From contig JBBKXR010000298.1 in the NCBI GenBank assembly GCA_037969585.1, positions 1 to 64,000 of the forward strand: a stretch of DNA of 64,000 nt, in the 5' to 3' direction. Below the pieces are notes generated by a model that saw nothing but the letters and a program-made list of their open reading frames with translations, was not told the origin of the DNA and searched no databases. Below are positions 28,497 to 36,888 of the stretch, one piece after another; positions within the stretch are counted from its first letter, which is position 1; each line of letters opens with the position of its first letter. The position numbers and the translations under genes are program-made. This DNA comes from JBBKXR01 sp037969585 (GTDB lineage Bacteria; Verrucomicrobiota; Verrucomicrobiia; Verrucomicrobiales; DEV007).

Positions 28497-30572
28497 TTAA
28501 ATAGCCTGAAAACGTTTGATGAGGCGCTGAGCAAGAAAATTGATCAGCAGCGAGATAAGGAACAGCACCAAGCCAACCATAAACAACGCTCGCCAGTGCA
28601 GAGACCCGGCATCCACTTCGCCCAATTCCTGAGCAATGATACCGGTCATGGTGTGCGCTGGCTGTGTGAGCACCCCGAGTCCCTTGGTAAAGTCCGGTAT
28701 GGCGATCTTGTTACCTGCTACCAACAACACCACCATCGTCTCACCGATGATTCGGCCAAAGCCTAGCAGAATGGCCGCGACGATACCCGAGAGGGCCGTC
28801 GGAACGACAACGCCGAGCACGGTTTGCAATTTGCTCGCCCCGAGCGCCAGCGAACCTTCGGAGAAAGCCGCGGGCACATTGTTGATCGCGTCTTCAGCCA
28901 GCGTGAAAATGGTCGGTATCGCCATAAAGGCGAGCAGCAAGCCTGCAGTGAGGATGTTCAGGCGTTCCGCCATTGGAAATCCAGGCACCCACGACAACCA
29001 CTCGACCTGACTCACCGCCCGCAACGTGGTGCCCAGCACGAGAATTCCGAAAAATCCCAACACCACCGAGGGAATCGCACCGATGAATTCGATGATCGGC
29101 TTGATCGCATTCTGCTCACTGCGACGCGCCAACTGATTGACGTAAATGGCCGCACCAACCGCGAGCGGCATGCTCACCACGATCGCTACCACTGCGATTA
29201 GCAATGAACCGATAAACAGCGGCAGCAGGCCATAAAAATCCTGCCAGGAACTGTTGGTGATCCATTCCGTGCCGACGATGAAAGCCATCATCGAACGCCC
29301 CAACGAGTAGCGCTTGTCGTGACGCCAGTCGGCGATGCGTTGGTGCTGTTTTTCCAGAAAAGGAACGTAGTCGACCAGATGTTGACGAGCTGTCTGCAAG
29401 CCCTTGTCAGCCTGTTTCTCCGTCGCTTTTTCCGGCAACGCCCGGAGAGCCGCAGCGACGTCACGCTGCAATTGCTTCGAAATTTCTGCATGTGCGGCGA
29501 CCGATGCATAGAAAGGTTTCGTCCGTTCGGCGTAGTCGACTTTCGCGATCACCACCGCTTCCGCTTCGGCCATGCGTTTGGCTTTTTCCGCAGAATCATC
29601 GCTGGCCTCCGCAAAACCGATCAACGCCGCCTTGCGCTCCGGCGCGGTTGCTTCGGCTACCGCCTCCGCTTTGATCTCCGTCGCATCTTTGCGTAACTCT
29701 GACCACAACTTCTTGCCGGGTCGAATCGCGGCGTTCAGATCGTTGATGGTCTTTTCGAAATCCGCATGAACAAGCCGAGCCGCTTCCCGACGCTCCTCGA
29801 TGACATCTTCCAGGGCGGCGATAAACACCGGCTTCTCGCCATCGATGAGAGCGTCACCGACGCCTCTGACCACTGAGTCCCACGCGCTATCAGAGATATG
29901 CGGAACATCCTCGACGTCCGACATCTCGATCCTGTCTATCGTTTCGCGAACGCCGTTGATATACAAATTTTTCGCCTTGGTAATTCTCTCGTCGACCCCC
30001 GCCAACGCATTCTCTCCCGCCTCGAGGTCCTTTTCCATGACCGGAGGCACTGGCTCATCCACTGCCTTTTTCGCGTCGACCGCTGAACGCTTCAGATCGA
30101 TTTGAAATTCCAAGTCCTCACCCTGCGACGCGAACGAATCTACGCGCTCCGACAACGATTCAACCTCGGATGCTACGTGCCGTTTGACCGCGCCATAAGC
30201 GGCCACCACTGCCTGCTGCTCTACCGAGTCAGCGTTGATCTCCTGATAAAATGCCTGACGCAACTGTCCCATCGCCTGCGAATGAAGCCTGACCTCGTCA
30301 TCGATCAGCGCCACGTATTCCAAACCTGCCATCCGGTAGCGCTTCAGTTCGCGATGATGCTCCGGAAAAAAGCCGAATCCTTCGTGCAAAAGGAATCCGC
30401 AGATCAGCACCAGAATGATGATCGCCACCGTAGCGTTGCCCCCGAAAAAATATCGGATAGCGTCCTGCAAACTGAGACCCAGAAAAGTGCGCCGACCGCT
30501 GGTGAATTGCATCGTCTCCTTAGACGAATCAATCTCGGCAAATGTGCTGGGGGTGTCTGTTGAAGCCTTCAT
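28497..30572 (-). CDS. pstC: Phosphate ABC transporter permease PstC with large insert
   Basis: 691 residues, more than twice the usual 300-320. The C-terminal part is an ordinary PstC permease: FIVGTEWITN, GSLLIAVVAIVVSMPLAVGAAIYV, PSVVLGFFGILVLG, the EAA loop NVPAAFSEGSLALGASKLQTV and GRIIGETMVVLLVAG. Residues about 66-425, between the first membrane helix (47-64) and the rest, are extra: an alpha-helical, charged segment with coiled-coil character (for example AAYGAVKRHVASEVESL and EKQADKGLQTARQHL). It should sit in the periplasm. The frame is unbroken and codon use looks like the neighbours, so this is a true domain, not an assembly join. Confidence 0.93.
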   Translation of the reverse strand: MKASTDTPSTFAEIDSSKETMQFTSGRRTFLGLSLQDAIRYFFGGNATVAIIILVLICGFLLHEGFGFFPEHHRELKRYRMAGLEYVALIDDEVRLHSQAMGQLRQAFYQEINADSVEQQAVVAAYGAVKRHVASEVESLSERVDSFASQGEDLEFQIDLKRSAVDAKKAVDEPVPPVMEKDLEAGENALAGVDERITKAKNLYINGVRETIDRIEMSDVEDVPHISDSAWDSVVRGVGDALIDGEKPVFIAALEDVIEERREAARLVHADFEKTINDLNAAIRPGKKLWSELRKDATEIKAEAVAEATAPERKAALIGFAEASDDSAEKAKRMAEAEAVVIAKVDYAERTKPFYASVAAHAEISKQLQRDVAAALRALPEKATEKQADKGLQTARQHLVDYVPFLEKQHQRIADWRHDKRYSLGRSMMAFIVGTEWITNSSWQDFYGLLPLFIGSLLIAVVAIVVSMPLAVGAAIYVNQLARRSEQNAIKPIIEFIGAIPSVVLGFFGILVLGTTLRAVSQVEWLSWVPGFPMAERLNILTAGLLLAFMAIPTIFTLAEDAINNVPAAFSEGSLALGASKLQTVLGVVVPTALSGIVAAILLGFGRIIGETMVVLLVAGNKIAIPDFTKGLGVLTQPAHTMTGIIAQELGEVDAGSLHWRALFMVGLVLFLISLLINFLAQRLIKRFQAI

Positions 30573-30654
30573 GGCAGGGGGAAAGATCTCTAAGATCTAT
30601 CGGGTCTCTTACTCACTACTCACTCGAATCGCAAAAGCTATTGCAACCGGGAGC

Positions 30655-30669
30655 GTGACGATTTTGACA
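30655..30669 (-). promoter_or_regulatory. Candidate Pho-type operator upstream of pstC
   Basis: On the minus strand this reads TGTC-N6-GTCAC. The same pattern, TGAC-N6-GTCAC, with identical spacing, lies upstream of pstS at 31668-31683. The site is about 83 bases from the pstC start and beyond the pstS terminator, so pstC could have its own regulated promoter. Spacing differs from the E. coli Pho box, so this is tentative. Confidence 0.35.
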
Positions 30670-30682
30670 CAGTGCATCCTTG

Positions 30683-30731
30683 AAAAAAAAAGGTCCGGCA
30701 GGAGATCGGATTGCGATTCCCCACCGGGCCC
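30683..30731 (-). terminator. Rho-independent terminator after pstS
   Basis: Read on the minus strand, a G-C rich arm (GGCCCGGTGGGG region) pairs with TCCTGCCGGACC, including G-U pairs, and is followed directly by nine T residues. It begins 25 bases past the pstS stop. It would let PstS be made in excess over the permease subunits. Confidence 0.75.
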
Positions 30732-30755
30732 GTGAATTCTCAGTAATCGATCGGA

Positions 30756-31571
30756 TTACTTGTTCGGGATGAAGCCAACGCGGTCGACGACCTTCTTGGC
30801 GACATCGTCAGTCATGGCCCATTCGAGGAACTTGTCAGCCGCTTCGCTGAGCTTTCCACCAACCGTGTAGTAGTAGAGCTTACGAGCGATCGGGTAGCTG
30901 TCCACGTCGCTGGGATCGGCTTTGTAGCCATCAATCGTAGCGGATTTGATACCGTCTTTGCCGGCGTATGCCAGACCGACGTAACCGATGCCATTGGGGT
31001 TCTTGCTGACCTCTTCAGCGATCTGCTCGTTGCCGGCCATTTTCTGGGTGTCAGCGCCGTAGTCGCGCTTGTTCATTGCCAGCTCCTGGAAGCTCTTGTA
31101 GGTGCCCGAGGAAGTGTTCCGGGTGTAAGCCGAGATTGCGCCCGGCTTGCCACCAACTTCACTCCAGTCAGTGATGTCACCCGTAAAAATGCCTTCGACC
31201 TGCTCGAGGCTCAGCTCGCCCACTCTGTTGGCTTCGTTGACCACCACTGCGATCATGTCAGCAGCGGCAACGTGCTCTTTCAAGTCCATGCCTTTGGAGG
31301 TGAATTCGTCTTTTTCGGAGTCTTTCACATCGCGACTCGACATGCCGATGTCGGCGGTGCCGGCAAGCAGGTTGGTGAATGCGGTCGAGGAACCCTCGGC
31401 GGCGATCTCGAAAGTCGCTTCGTTTCCGGCAGCTTTGTAAGCTTCGGAAAGTTGTGGCACCATCTTGGCACCGAGCGTGTCGGAACCTTTGATGACGATT
31501 TTGTCTTCGGCCTGCGCTGAACCGATCGCGAGACCGGCGGCAAGCATGGAGAGGAGGACAGTTTTTTTCAT
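30756..31571 (-). CDS. pstS: Periplasmic phosphate-binding protein PstS
   Basis: 271 residues from ATG 31571, with a signal peptide (MKKTVLLSMLAAGLAIGSAQA) and mature start near EDKIVIKGSDTLG. Phosphate-binding loops of the family are visible: KGSDTLG, EGSSTAFTNLLAGTADIGMSSR and the NTSSGTYKSFQEL region. It delivers phosphate to PstC/PstA. The frame runs to 31652 but the earlier part is not signal-like. A strong terminator follows, before pstC. Confidence 0.95.
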   Translation of the reverse strand: MKKTVLLSMLAAGLAIGSAQAEDKIVIKGSDTLGAKMVPQLSEAYKAAGNEATFEIAAEGSSTAFTNLLAGTADIGMSSRDVKDSEKDEFTSKGMDLKEHVAAADMIAVVVNEANRVGELSLEQVEGIFTGDITDWSEVGGKPGAISAYTRNTSSGTYKSFQELAMNKRDYGADTQKMAGNEQIAEEVSKNPNGIGYVGLAYAGKDGIKSATIDGYKADPSDVDSYPIARKLYYYTVGGKLSEAADKFLEWAMTDDVAKKVVDRVGFIPNK

Positions 31572-31667
31572 GGTGTGTCTGTTGTGAGGAGTTGTTTCTT
31601 GGTTATTATCGTTCTTGTGAACGCCGCGAAACTGGTGCTGTTCACCACCCACGTAAAAGCGGATACA

Positions 31668-31683
31668 GTGACAAATTCGTCAC
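31668..31683. promoter_or_regulatory. Candidate Pho-type operator upstream of pstS
   Basis: GTGACAAATTCGTCAC is a 16-base dyad with 14 of 16 bases symmetric, about 97 bases before the pstS start. On the minus strand it shares TGNC-N6-GTCAC with the site before pstC. A -10-like GATAAT lies at about 31605-31610. Confidence 0.35.
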
Positions 31684-31722
31684 CGCCCAGGAACCTTGCA
31701 GCGCACAGTCATCGACAACCGT

Positions 31723-31767
31723 GAGTTGTAGGTCGGGCGCTCCACTCGCCGTTCGAAGCGAGCGACG
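31723..31767. repeat. Dispersed intergenic repeat (family at 31723, 47375, 54676)
   Basis: A sequence of about 45 bases beginning near GAGTTGTAGG and passing through GCGCTCC and CGAAGCGA. A close relative lies at 54676-54720 and a shorter inverted piece at 47375-47397. It contains small complementary segments (GGGCGCTCC/ cGCGAG-type). It separates pstS from the small envelope genes. Confidence 0.6.
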
Positions 31768-31824
31768 CCGTCGTCAACTGTCCGGTTTCGCGAAGCCCAC
31801 CGCCGCCATAGCTATGCAGACACC

Positions 31825-32493
31825 TTACTCCTCACGTAATCCCAGCCCGACCGGTGCGTGACTGTGGACGCCTTTTCTACCTTCGATCGCTGATCTACGA
31901 CGGTGCAGCAAGGCGAACAGAATCACAATCGAAGCGAGCGTCGAAACGACCATCACCACCCCCACGGAAAACGCCACGTTGAGCATTTGCCCCACCTTCA
32001 TAGGAGCCACCGCGACTGTCACGCCATCGCCAATGCCGGTGCCTTTGATCTCAACATCCATCGCCCGAGTCGCCGTAAAGGTACCCAGCGAAACCGCCTG
32101 CTCCGGGCCGAAATTTCGTCGCCCGTTAAGCATCGTTTTCACCTCCACCAACTGCTTCGAATCGCTTCGAAAAATCATCACTCGAGCCCCATCGGGCAAA
32201 CGTTCCAAATCGCTCTCGGGTGATTCGTCCTCGGCTGCTGCCGCTTTATTTTCACCGTCACTTTCCTTTTCTAACGCCGACGGTACCAGCCACAGCACAT
32301 ACTCTCCAGGTTCCGAAATGCTGACCTCAAATCCCGGCGGCACCAGCCCACGACCATTCTCGCGCTTCAGCTCAGGTGAGGCCTTGAGCACGATCGCCAG
32401 CGAAGCAATGACACCCAGCATCAACACCAGCAACGGTGACAGCAGGCAGATCACCAGCGACAGCGGCCGCCTGTCTCCTATATCATCAGTCAT
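31825..32493 (-). CDS. Two-helix membrane protein, unknown
   Basis: About 222 residues from ATG 32493, which overlaps the stop of the upstream gene. A membrane helix near the N terminus (LSLVICLLSPLLVLMLGVIASLAIVL) and one near the C terminus (VAFSVGVVMVVSTLASIVILFAL) enclose a periplasmic domain of about 140 residues with VSISEPGEYVLWLVPS. I do not recognise the family. Coupling to the DUF1579-like gene suggests a shared envelope function. Confidence 0.7.
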   Translation of the reverse strand: MTDDIGDRRPLSLVICLLSPLLVLMLGVIASLAIVLKASPELKRENGRGLVPPGFEVSISEPGEYVLWLVPSALEKESDGENKAAAAEDESPESDLERLPDGARVMIFRSDSKQLVEVKTMLNGRRNFGPEQAVSLGTFTATRAMDVEIKGTGIGDGVTVAVAPMKVGQMLNVAFSVGVVMVVSTLASIVILFALLHRRRSAIEGRKGVHSHAPVGLGLREE

Positions 32494-33052
32494 CCGCCTG
32501 TTTGGTGCCCTCACGCACATGGGTAATGGTTCCACTGGCCGCCTCAGTTCCGCTCTGATCGACGATCTTAATTTGGGCGACTAAGCGGTCATTGCTGATC
32601 TTGGTTCTCGAACTCAGAGTTGTACCACCACCAAGCGGTGCCTGCATTTCGATCACGCTGTCCGCTTCGTTGATGGAAATTTGCCAAGTCTTCTCTTCCT
32701 CCGAATTCGAGTCGGTGTAGGTCGCCTCGTACAATTCCGTCGACGCATTGAAAAAATACACCCAGCGAAAGGTCTGCTCATCCTCGTTCAGCTTGCGGGT
32801 CCCTTCGACCACCAAATTCCCCTCGGCATCAGCCACCCCTGTCCACTGCTCGCTCAGCGCGACCGATGACCCGTCCTCGCTGATGTGGAGTTCGCCAGTC
32901 GACGCCCAGGTGCCGACCATTTTCTTCAACAAAGGATGTTTCGCAGGCTGTTGTGCATGCAGCGACCCGACTCCAGCCAAAAGGCAGACCAGCAACGCGG
33001 AAATTAAAACCGTGCTGCGCCTCTTGCTGATCCAGACATGCGTGCTCATCAT
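32486..33052 (-). CDS. Secreted DUF1579/lipocalin-like protein
   Basis: 188 residues. The N terminus is a signal peptide (RSTVLISALLVCLLAGVGSLHAQ). The rest is a small beta-barrel candidate: HPLLKKMVGTWASTGELHI, WTGVADAEGNLVVEGTRKLN, FRWVYFFNASTELYEATYTDS. This pattern fits the DUF1579 and related lipocalin-like groups. The ligand is unknown. It is divergent from the TauD-type gene, with a 55-base gap holding both starts. Confidence 0.7.
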   Translation of the reverse strand: MMSTHVWISKRRSTVLISALLVCLLAGVGSLHAQQPAKHPLLKKMVGTWASTGELHISEDGSSVALSEQWTGVADAEGNLVVEGTRKLNEDEQTFRWVYFFNASTELYEATYTDSNSEEEKTWQISINEADSVIEMQAPLGGGTTLSSRTKISNDRLVAQIKIVDQSGTEAASGTITHVREGTKQADD

Positions 33053-33107
33053 GTAGTATCATGCGCCGGAAACCTCGCCGGCCACAAGAATAAACCTGCT
33101 GATCGTA

Positions 33108-34115
33108 ATGTCAGAACTGCCCTCGCTAATCGAACACCCATCTGCTTGGATCGGTGACGAGCTGACCGAACGTAGCGACTGGCAGTTTGAATTCAGCGAC
33201 CGCCACCGCGCAGAACTCGAAGCGGCACTCGTGGCAAGCCGTGGTCGCGCTTTCGATTCTATCAGCGCAGCCGATTTTCCACTGCCGACGCTGGCCAGTT
33301 CGCTGGCAACCATCCGCGAAACTTTGGAAAGTGGCAGCGGTGCGGTTCGCCTACGTGGCATCGATGTTTCTCGCTACACCGAGGACGAGGCGCGCCGGCT
33401 GTTCTTCGGGCTGTCACAACACGTCGGCACCGCCGTTTCGCAGAGCGCGGCCGGCGAACGACTCTTCCACGTGCGCAACGAAGGTTTTGCCGATAACGAT
33501 CCTCGGGCGCGTGGCCCCAACACGGCGAAAAAACTCAGCTTTCACACCGATCGCTGCGACGTCATTGGCTTCTTCTGTTGGCGCCAGGCGATCAGCGGCG
33601 GCGACAACGAACTGGTCAGTTCGATGGCCATCTTCAACCGCATCCGCGAACAGCGCCCCGATTTACTCGATGTGCTGATGCAGCCTTTCCCTTACAAACG
33701 TCACAACGTCGACACCGGCAATCAGCTGCCCTACGTCATGCAGCCCGTGTTCAGTTTTCGCGATGGCCACTTCGCCTGTGCCTTCCTGCGAGTGCTAATC
33801 GATCGCGCCGATCAGGATCCCGACTGCCCGACCCTGACCGTACCACAACGTGAAGCCCTCGATCTGGTCGGACAATGCGCCACCGAACTCAGTGTCGAAA
33901 TCCGTCAGCAGCCCGGCGATATTCTTTTCCTCAACAATTGGGTCACCCTGCACCGCCGCACCGCGTTCGAAGATCACAGCGACATTGCCGAGCGCCGCTG
34001 CTTGTTCCGCATCTGGCTCAGCCCCCCCAATAATCGTCCGCTCGATCCAGCGTTCGCCGATAACTACGGAGCGACCGAAGCCGGATCCGTGCGCGGCGGA
34101 ATGAAGCCAGCGTGA
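33108..34115 (+). CDS. TauD/TfdA-type Fe(II)/2-oxoglutarate dioxygenase
   Basis: 335 residues. The iron site is H146-x-D148 in SFHTDRCDVIGFF and distal H282 in NWVTLHRRTAF, followed by the Arg-rich stretch that binds the 2-oxoglutarate carboxylate. The core before it, LSQHVGTAVSQSAAGERLFHVRNEG, fits TauD/TfdA and clavaminate-synthase-like enzymes, which hydroxylate or oxidise small organic acids and release CO2 and succinate. The substrate cannot be named. It leads a plus-strand run with the DHDPS-fold and aldehyde dehydrogenase genes (gaps of 57 and 148 bases). Confidence 0.88.
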   Translation: MSELPSLIEHPSAWIGDELTERSDWQFEFSDRHRAELEAALVASRGRAFDSISAADFPLPTLASSLATIRETLESGSGAVRLRGIDVSRYTEDEARRLFFGLSQHVGTAVSQSAAGERLFHVRNEGFADNDPRARGPNTAKKLSFHTDRCDVIGFFCWRQAISGGDNELVSSMAIFNRIREQRPDLLDVLMQPFPYKRHNVDTGNQLPYVMQPVFSFRDGHFACAFLRVLIDRADQDPDCPTLTVPQREALDLVGQCATELSVEIRQQPGDILFLNNWVTLHRRTAFEDHSDIAERRCLFRIWLSPPNNRPLDPAFADNYGATEAGSVRGGMKPA

Positions 34116-34172
34116 CAATTTGTCCTTGGTTCTTTAATCAAACCGGCTACCGATTACACAGCTCTTTATTTT

Positions 34173-35081
34173 ATGGATACCAACGCCATCACACCCGAAC
34201 GCCTCGCTGCCAGCCCTATCGCTGTTCCGCCGCTGGCACGCAATGCCGACCTGAGCCTCAATCTGAGCGAAAACGTGCGCCAGATGCGCCACCTCGAGGC
34301 AGGCGGCGTTGACATCCTGCTTTACGGCGGCAACGCGAATTTTCATCACCTGTCGATTCACGAATACAAAACCATCCTCGAATTTCTCGCCAACAGCGCC
34401 GCTGACGACAGCCTCGTCGTGCCTTCTGCTGGACCGACTTTCGGCATGATGATGGATCAGGCGGCGATCGCTCGTGATTTCGATTTCCCCACCGTCATGG
34501 TGCTGCCCTTGATCGGTCAGACCACTTCCCCCGGCGTTGCCGCGGGACTGCGCTTCTTTGCCGAAAAACTCGGCAAGCCGGTGGTTGCCTACATCAAGCA
34601 TGAAGGTTACCTCGAGGTGGACGACCTCAAACACATGGTCGACGACGGCCTCATTTCCTGGATCAAATACGCCATCGTTCGCGACAATCCCGCCGAGGAT
34701 GCCTACCTCAGCGAACTGATCAATAAAGTCGATCCGAAGCTCATCGTCAGCGGCATTGGCGAACAGCCCGCCGTTGTCCATCTACGCGATTTTGGCATCA
34801 ATTCGTTCACCGCCGGTTGTATTTGCCTTCGTCCCGATCTCAGTCTGGCTCTTTTAAAAGCGATTCAATCACAGGATTACGATCGCGCCGCCGAAATTCA
34901 GAAAATCTTTGAACCGCTCGAAGATCTGCGCAACGAAATCAACCCCGTTCGCGTTCTGCACAGCGCCGTCGCGTCTGCCGGCATCGCCGAAACCGGCGCG
35001 CTCACCCCGCTCATCACCGAGCTGCACGCCGATGAAGCCGAGCGCGTCGCCATCGTCGCGCAAGCGCTGATGAACGCCTGA
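34173..35081 (+). CDS. DHDPS-superfamily aldolase/dehydratase
   Basis: 302-residue (beta/alpha)8 barrel of the DapA/NanA superfamily, which uses a Schiff-base lysine on 2-keto acids. Y140 (VVAYIKHEGY) and K165 (SWIKYAIVRD) fit the catalytic pair. The usual GTTGE-type motif after beta 2 is replaced by YGGNANFHHLSIHEY (51-65), so it is not a lysine-pathway DapA. With the downstream aldehyde dehydrogenase it best fits a dehydratase or deaminase that yields 2-oxoglutarate semialdehyde from a keto-deoxy sugar acid or a hydroxyproline-derived ring. The start is ATG 34173. Confidence 0.85.
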   Translation: MDTNAITPERLAASPIAVPPLARNADLSLNLSENVRQMRHLEAGGVDILLYGGNANFHHLSIHEYKTILEFLANSAADDSLVVPSAGPTFGMMMDQAAIARDFDFPTVMVLPLIGQTTSPGVAAGLRFFAEKLGKPVVAYIKHEGYLEVDDLKHMVDDGLISWIKYAIVRDNPAEDAYLSELINKVDPKLIVSGIGEQPAVVHLRDFGINSFTAGCICLRPDLSLALLKAIQSQDYDRAAEIQKIFEPLEDLRNEINPVRVLHSAVASAGIAETGALTPLITELHADEAERVAIVAQALMNA

Positions 35082-35091
35082 CCGGTTTTTT

Positions 35092-35205
35092 GGATATCGA
35101 ATATTGAACAAGGAATTTCCAACGCCGAAATACCAAACTTTTCGACGCTTCCAGATGGACTCCTCAGCCCGTCCTTCGATATTCGTTATTCCTTGTTCGA
35201 TATTC
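35092..35205. repeat. Intergenic inverted repeat
   Basis: GAATATTGAACAAGGAAT (35099-35116) is repeated inverted at 35188-35205 with one mismatch, giving a long hairpin with a 71-base loop. Both arms are flanked by TATCG/CGATAT-type bases that extend the pairing. It fills nearly all of the space between the DHDPS-fold gene and the aldehyde dehydrogenase gene. Confidence 0.75.
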
Positions 35206-35229
35206 TGATTTAAAAAACATTTCCCTAAC

Positions 35230-36846
35230 ATGAGCACCACCCCAGCCCTCAACGGCCAACAGCGCCTCGGCAGCCAACTCAGCGCCGATTCCACCACCAC
35301 TTTCACCGGCCAGAACCCCGCCACTGGCGAATCTCTGCCAACCGCGTTCCACGAAGCCACCGAGGCCGAGATCGACCGCGCTCTGGAACTCGCTGCCGCC
35401 GCCTACACTACCTTCCGCAGCACCTCACCGGAACAACGCGCCGCTTTTCTTGAAGCCATCGCTGACGAAGTCGAAGCGCTCGGCGATCCCTTGCTCGAAG
35501 TCGCCAATTCAGAGACCGGACTGCCTCTGCCACGTCTCACCGGCGAACGCGGGCGTGCCACCGGTCAGGCCCGCCAGTTCGCGGCATGGACCCGCGACGG
35601 TTCATGGCTCGACGCACGCATCGACCGGCCACAGCCCGATCGCCAGCCTCTACCTAAACCTGACGTGCGCAGCCTGCTGACCGCCATCGGTCCGGTGGTC
35701 GTGTTCGGCGCCAGCAATTTTCCCCTCGCCATCTCTGTAATCGGCGCCGATACCGTCTCGGCCTTCGCCGCCGGCTGCCCGGTGGTCGTCAAAGCTCACC
35801 CCGCTCATCCCGGCACCTGTGAGATGATCGCCGACGCCGTGCTCGCCGCCGCCAAAAAGACCGATATGCCAGAAGGCGTGTTCTCGATGGTCCAGGGCAA
35901 AAGCAACGAATCCGGCCTGGCTCTGGTGCGCCACCCGCGCACCACCGCCGTCGCCTTTACCGGATCCCTAGGGGGTGGCCGTGCGCTCGCCGATGCCGCC
36001 GCTGCGCGCGACATTCCGATCCCGGTCTTTGCCGAAATGGGCAGCGTTAATCCAGTGTTCGTTCTTCCCGGAGCGATCGCCGATGCCGACCGCGCCGCCT
36101 CGCTCGCCGAAGGCTACGTGCAGTCGGTCAGTCTCGGTGTCGGTCAGTTCTGCACCAATCCCGGACTGGTCTTCGGTCTCGAATCAGAGGCCCTGTCCGG
36201 TTTTGTCAAAAACGCCGCAGCAGCCGCCGCCGCGGTATCCCCGGCGACCATGCTGCACGCCGGCATTCACGCCGCCTTCACCTCCGGCGTTGCCGCCATC
36301 CAGAAGAGCGAAGGCCTCAGCTTGGCCGGAGCCTCCAGCGAAACTGCTGACCCGCAGAAAGCCCAGGCCGCGACCACTATTTTCGAAGCCGACAGCAATG
36401 CCCTGCGCGCCAATCCCGATCTCTACGAGGAAGTGTTTGGTCCCGTCTCAACCGTGGTTAAATGCACCGATCCCGCCGAGTTTGAGGAGTTCGCCCGCCG
36501 GCTTGACGGTTCGCTGACCGCCACCATTCACGGCAACGAAGAAGATTTAAAAAAACACGCCGGACTGATCGCCATTCTCGAGGAAAAAGTCGGTCGCCTG
36601 ATCTTCAACGGCTTTCCCACCGGCATCGAACCCTGCCACGCCATGCATCACGGCGGGCCCTACCCAGCCTCAACTCTCAGTCGTTTCACCAGCATCGGCA
36701 CCCGCTGCGTCGATCGCTTCGTCCGCCCCGTCTGTTATCAGGCCTGGCCCGACGCCGCCCTTCCCGCCGAACTGCAGAACGCCAACCCGCGCGGCATCAT
36801 GCGCCTGATCGACGGCGAACTCAGCCGGGACGCCATTGCGGAGTGA
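35230..36846 (+). CDS. 2,5-dioxovalerate (2-oxoglutarate semialdehyde) dehydrogenase-like
   Basis: 538 residues, NAD(P)-dependent aldehyde dehydrogenase fold. N163 (ASNFPLA), E269 (FAEMGSVNPVF) and nucleophile C308 (SLGVGQFCTNPGL) are in place. AEMGSxNPVF and GQFCTNPG are typical of the 2,5-dioxovalerate dehydrogenase branch, which oxidises 2-oxoglutarate semialdehyde to 2-oxoglutarate in sugar-acid and hydroxyproline breakdown. The context supports this. It is cytoplasmic. The start ATG 35230 lies 24 bases after the right arm of an inverted repeat. Confidence 0.9.
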   Translation: MSTTPALNGQQRLGSQLSADSTTTFTGQNPATGESLPTAFHEATEAEIDRALELAAAAYTTFRSTSPEQRAAFLEAIADEVEALGDPLLEVANSETGLPLPRLTGERGRATGQARQFAAWTRDGSWLDARIDRPQPDRQPLPKPDVRSLLTAIGPVVVFGASNFPLAISVIGADTVSAFAAGCPVVVKAHPAHPGTCEMIADAVLAAAKKTDMPEGVFSMVQGKSNESGLALVRHPRTTAVAFTGSLGGGRALADAAAARDIPIPVFAEMGSVNPVFVLPGAIADADRAASLAEGYVQSVSLGVGQFCTNPGLVFGLESEALSGFVKNAAAAAAAVSPATMLHAGIHAAFTSGVAAIQKSEGLSLAGASSETADPQKAQAATTIFEADSNALRANPDLYEEVFGPVSTVVKCTDPAEFEEFARRLDGSLTATIHGNEEDLKKHAGLIAILEEKVGRLIFNGFPTGIEPCHAMHHGGPYPASTLSRFTSIGTRCVDRFVRPVCYQAWPDAALPAELQNANPRGIMRLIDGELSRDAIAE

Positions 36847-36888
36847 ACTGACCTTGAGTAAGCACTTCCAGCCAGCCACTCTTTACCA

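Noticed and set aside
31572..31824. Classic E. coli Pho box before pstS
   Set aside because: No pair of CTGTCAT-type repeats at 11-base spacing was found; only the shorter dyad is reported as a candidate.
34134..34781. Open frame opposite the DHDPS-fold gene
   Set aside because: High-GC shadow of a conserved gene; no domain seen.
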